This document shows positions 63,893 to 64,000 of a stretch of 64,000 nt of DNA, piece by piece. The DNA is from Candidatus Obscuribacter sp. (GTDB lineage Bacteria; Cyanobacteriota; Vampirovibrionia; Obscuribacterales; Obscuribacteraceae): positions 1 to 64,000 of the forward strand of contig JADKDV010000003.1 in the NCBI GenBank assembly GCA_016718315.1, read 5' to 3'. Position 1 is the first letter of the stretch; the number at the start of each line of letters is the position of its first letter. Below the pieces are notes generated by a model that did no database searches, had not been told where the DNA came from, and was given only the letters and a program-made list of their open reading frames with translations. A program made the translations under genes and the position numbers.

Positions 63893-64000
63893 GTAATTTA
63901 CGCTCTGGTAAGTCTTTGCTCTCTAAGTCTTTAGGTGGATAACTTACTTGCACCCGCTGGTTAAAATTGAATTGTAGATGCAATTTAAAAGTAGGGCATT
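63893..64000. other. Right edge: no feature seen
   Basis: About 108 bp after mutM with no ORF, hairpin or RNA gene that I can support. Confidence 0.4.

Overview
The window looks like a chromosomal segment of an uncultured, non-photosynthetic relative of cyanobacteria, most like Candidatus Obscuribacter (Vampirovibrionia, formerly Melainabacteria). This is inference: there is no rRNA or tRNA. The clues are a diderm envelope (Skp/OmpH chaperone, Lnt, LptF/LptG permease, outer-membrane barrel-like protein), many TPR and lipid-anchored proteins of no known family, a bacterial deoxyhypusine-synthase-like protein, and mixed codon use near 50% G+C. TTG and GTG starts are common. TAA, TAG and TGA all end intact genes, so TGA is a normal stop here.

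Layout. 1-6.3 kb: a giant secreted repeat adhesin on the minus strand, running off the left edge and broken by six frame changes. 6.6-13.8 kb: a barrel-like protein, two interrupted TPR genes, OmpH, a sensor-kinase-like protein without its phospho-acceptor His, and an HD-like protein. 13.8-19.4 kb: a tightly overlapping four-gene minus-strand operon (flippase-like membrane protein fused to an oxidoreductase small-subunit-like domain, GMC oxidoreductase, extended SDR, GT39-like membrane protein), probably for an envelope lipid or glycolipid. 19.5-27.3 kb: J-domain/TPR membrane protein, small lipoproteins and stress-type proteins, a large lipoprotein, and three short tandem repeats. 27.3-31.7 kb: a candidate structured RNA with its own terminator, a TyrA-PheA fusion split by an in-frame TGA, an AbiEi-like regulator with a 19-bp perfect inverted repeat at its start, a GNAT and a TetR. 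31.8-38.5 kb: Spy-like protein with a partner, DUF2314 lipoprotein, homoserine kinase, deoxyhypusine-synthase-like protein, and a compositionally distinct M28 peptidase. 38.8-48.5 kb: Lnt, LptF/G, RDD, a second SDR plus membrane glycosyltransferase pair, a DUF255 thioredoxin-fold protein and a DUF547 protein. 48.5-58.4 kb: uncharacterised proteins including a 1,404-residue disordered protein, a macrodomain protein, and a frameshifted proline/glutamine-rich gene. 58.4-64 kb: DUF4388/degenerate-GGDEF protein, glutamate dehydrogenase, Ca2+/H+ antiporter and MutM.

Themes. Envelope building (lipoprotein maturation, LPS export, lipid modification and secreted adhesin) dominates, with amino-acid metabolism (thrB, tyrA/pheA, gdhA) and a few regulators between. 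The most unusual overall property is the number of broken reading frames: about eleven lesions in six loci, while most other genes, up to 1,404 codons long, are intact. Either decay or phase-variable genes, or residual assembly errors, could explain this; raw-read checks would decide.
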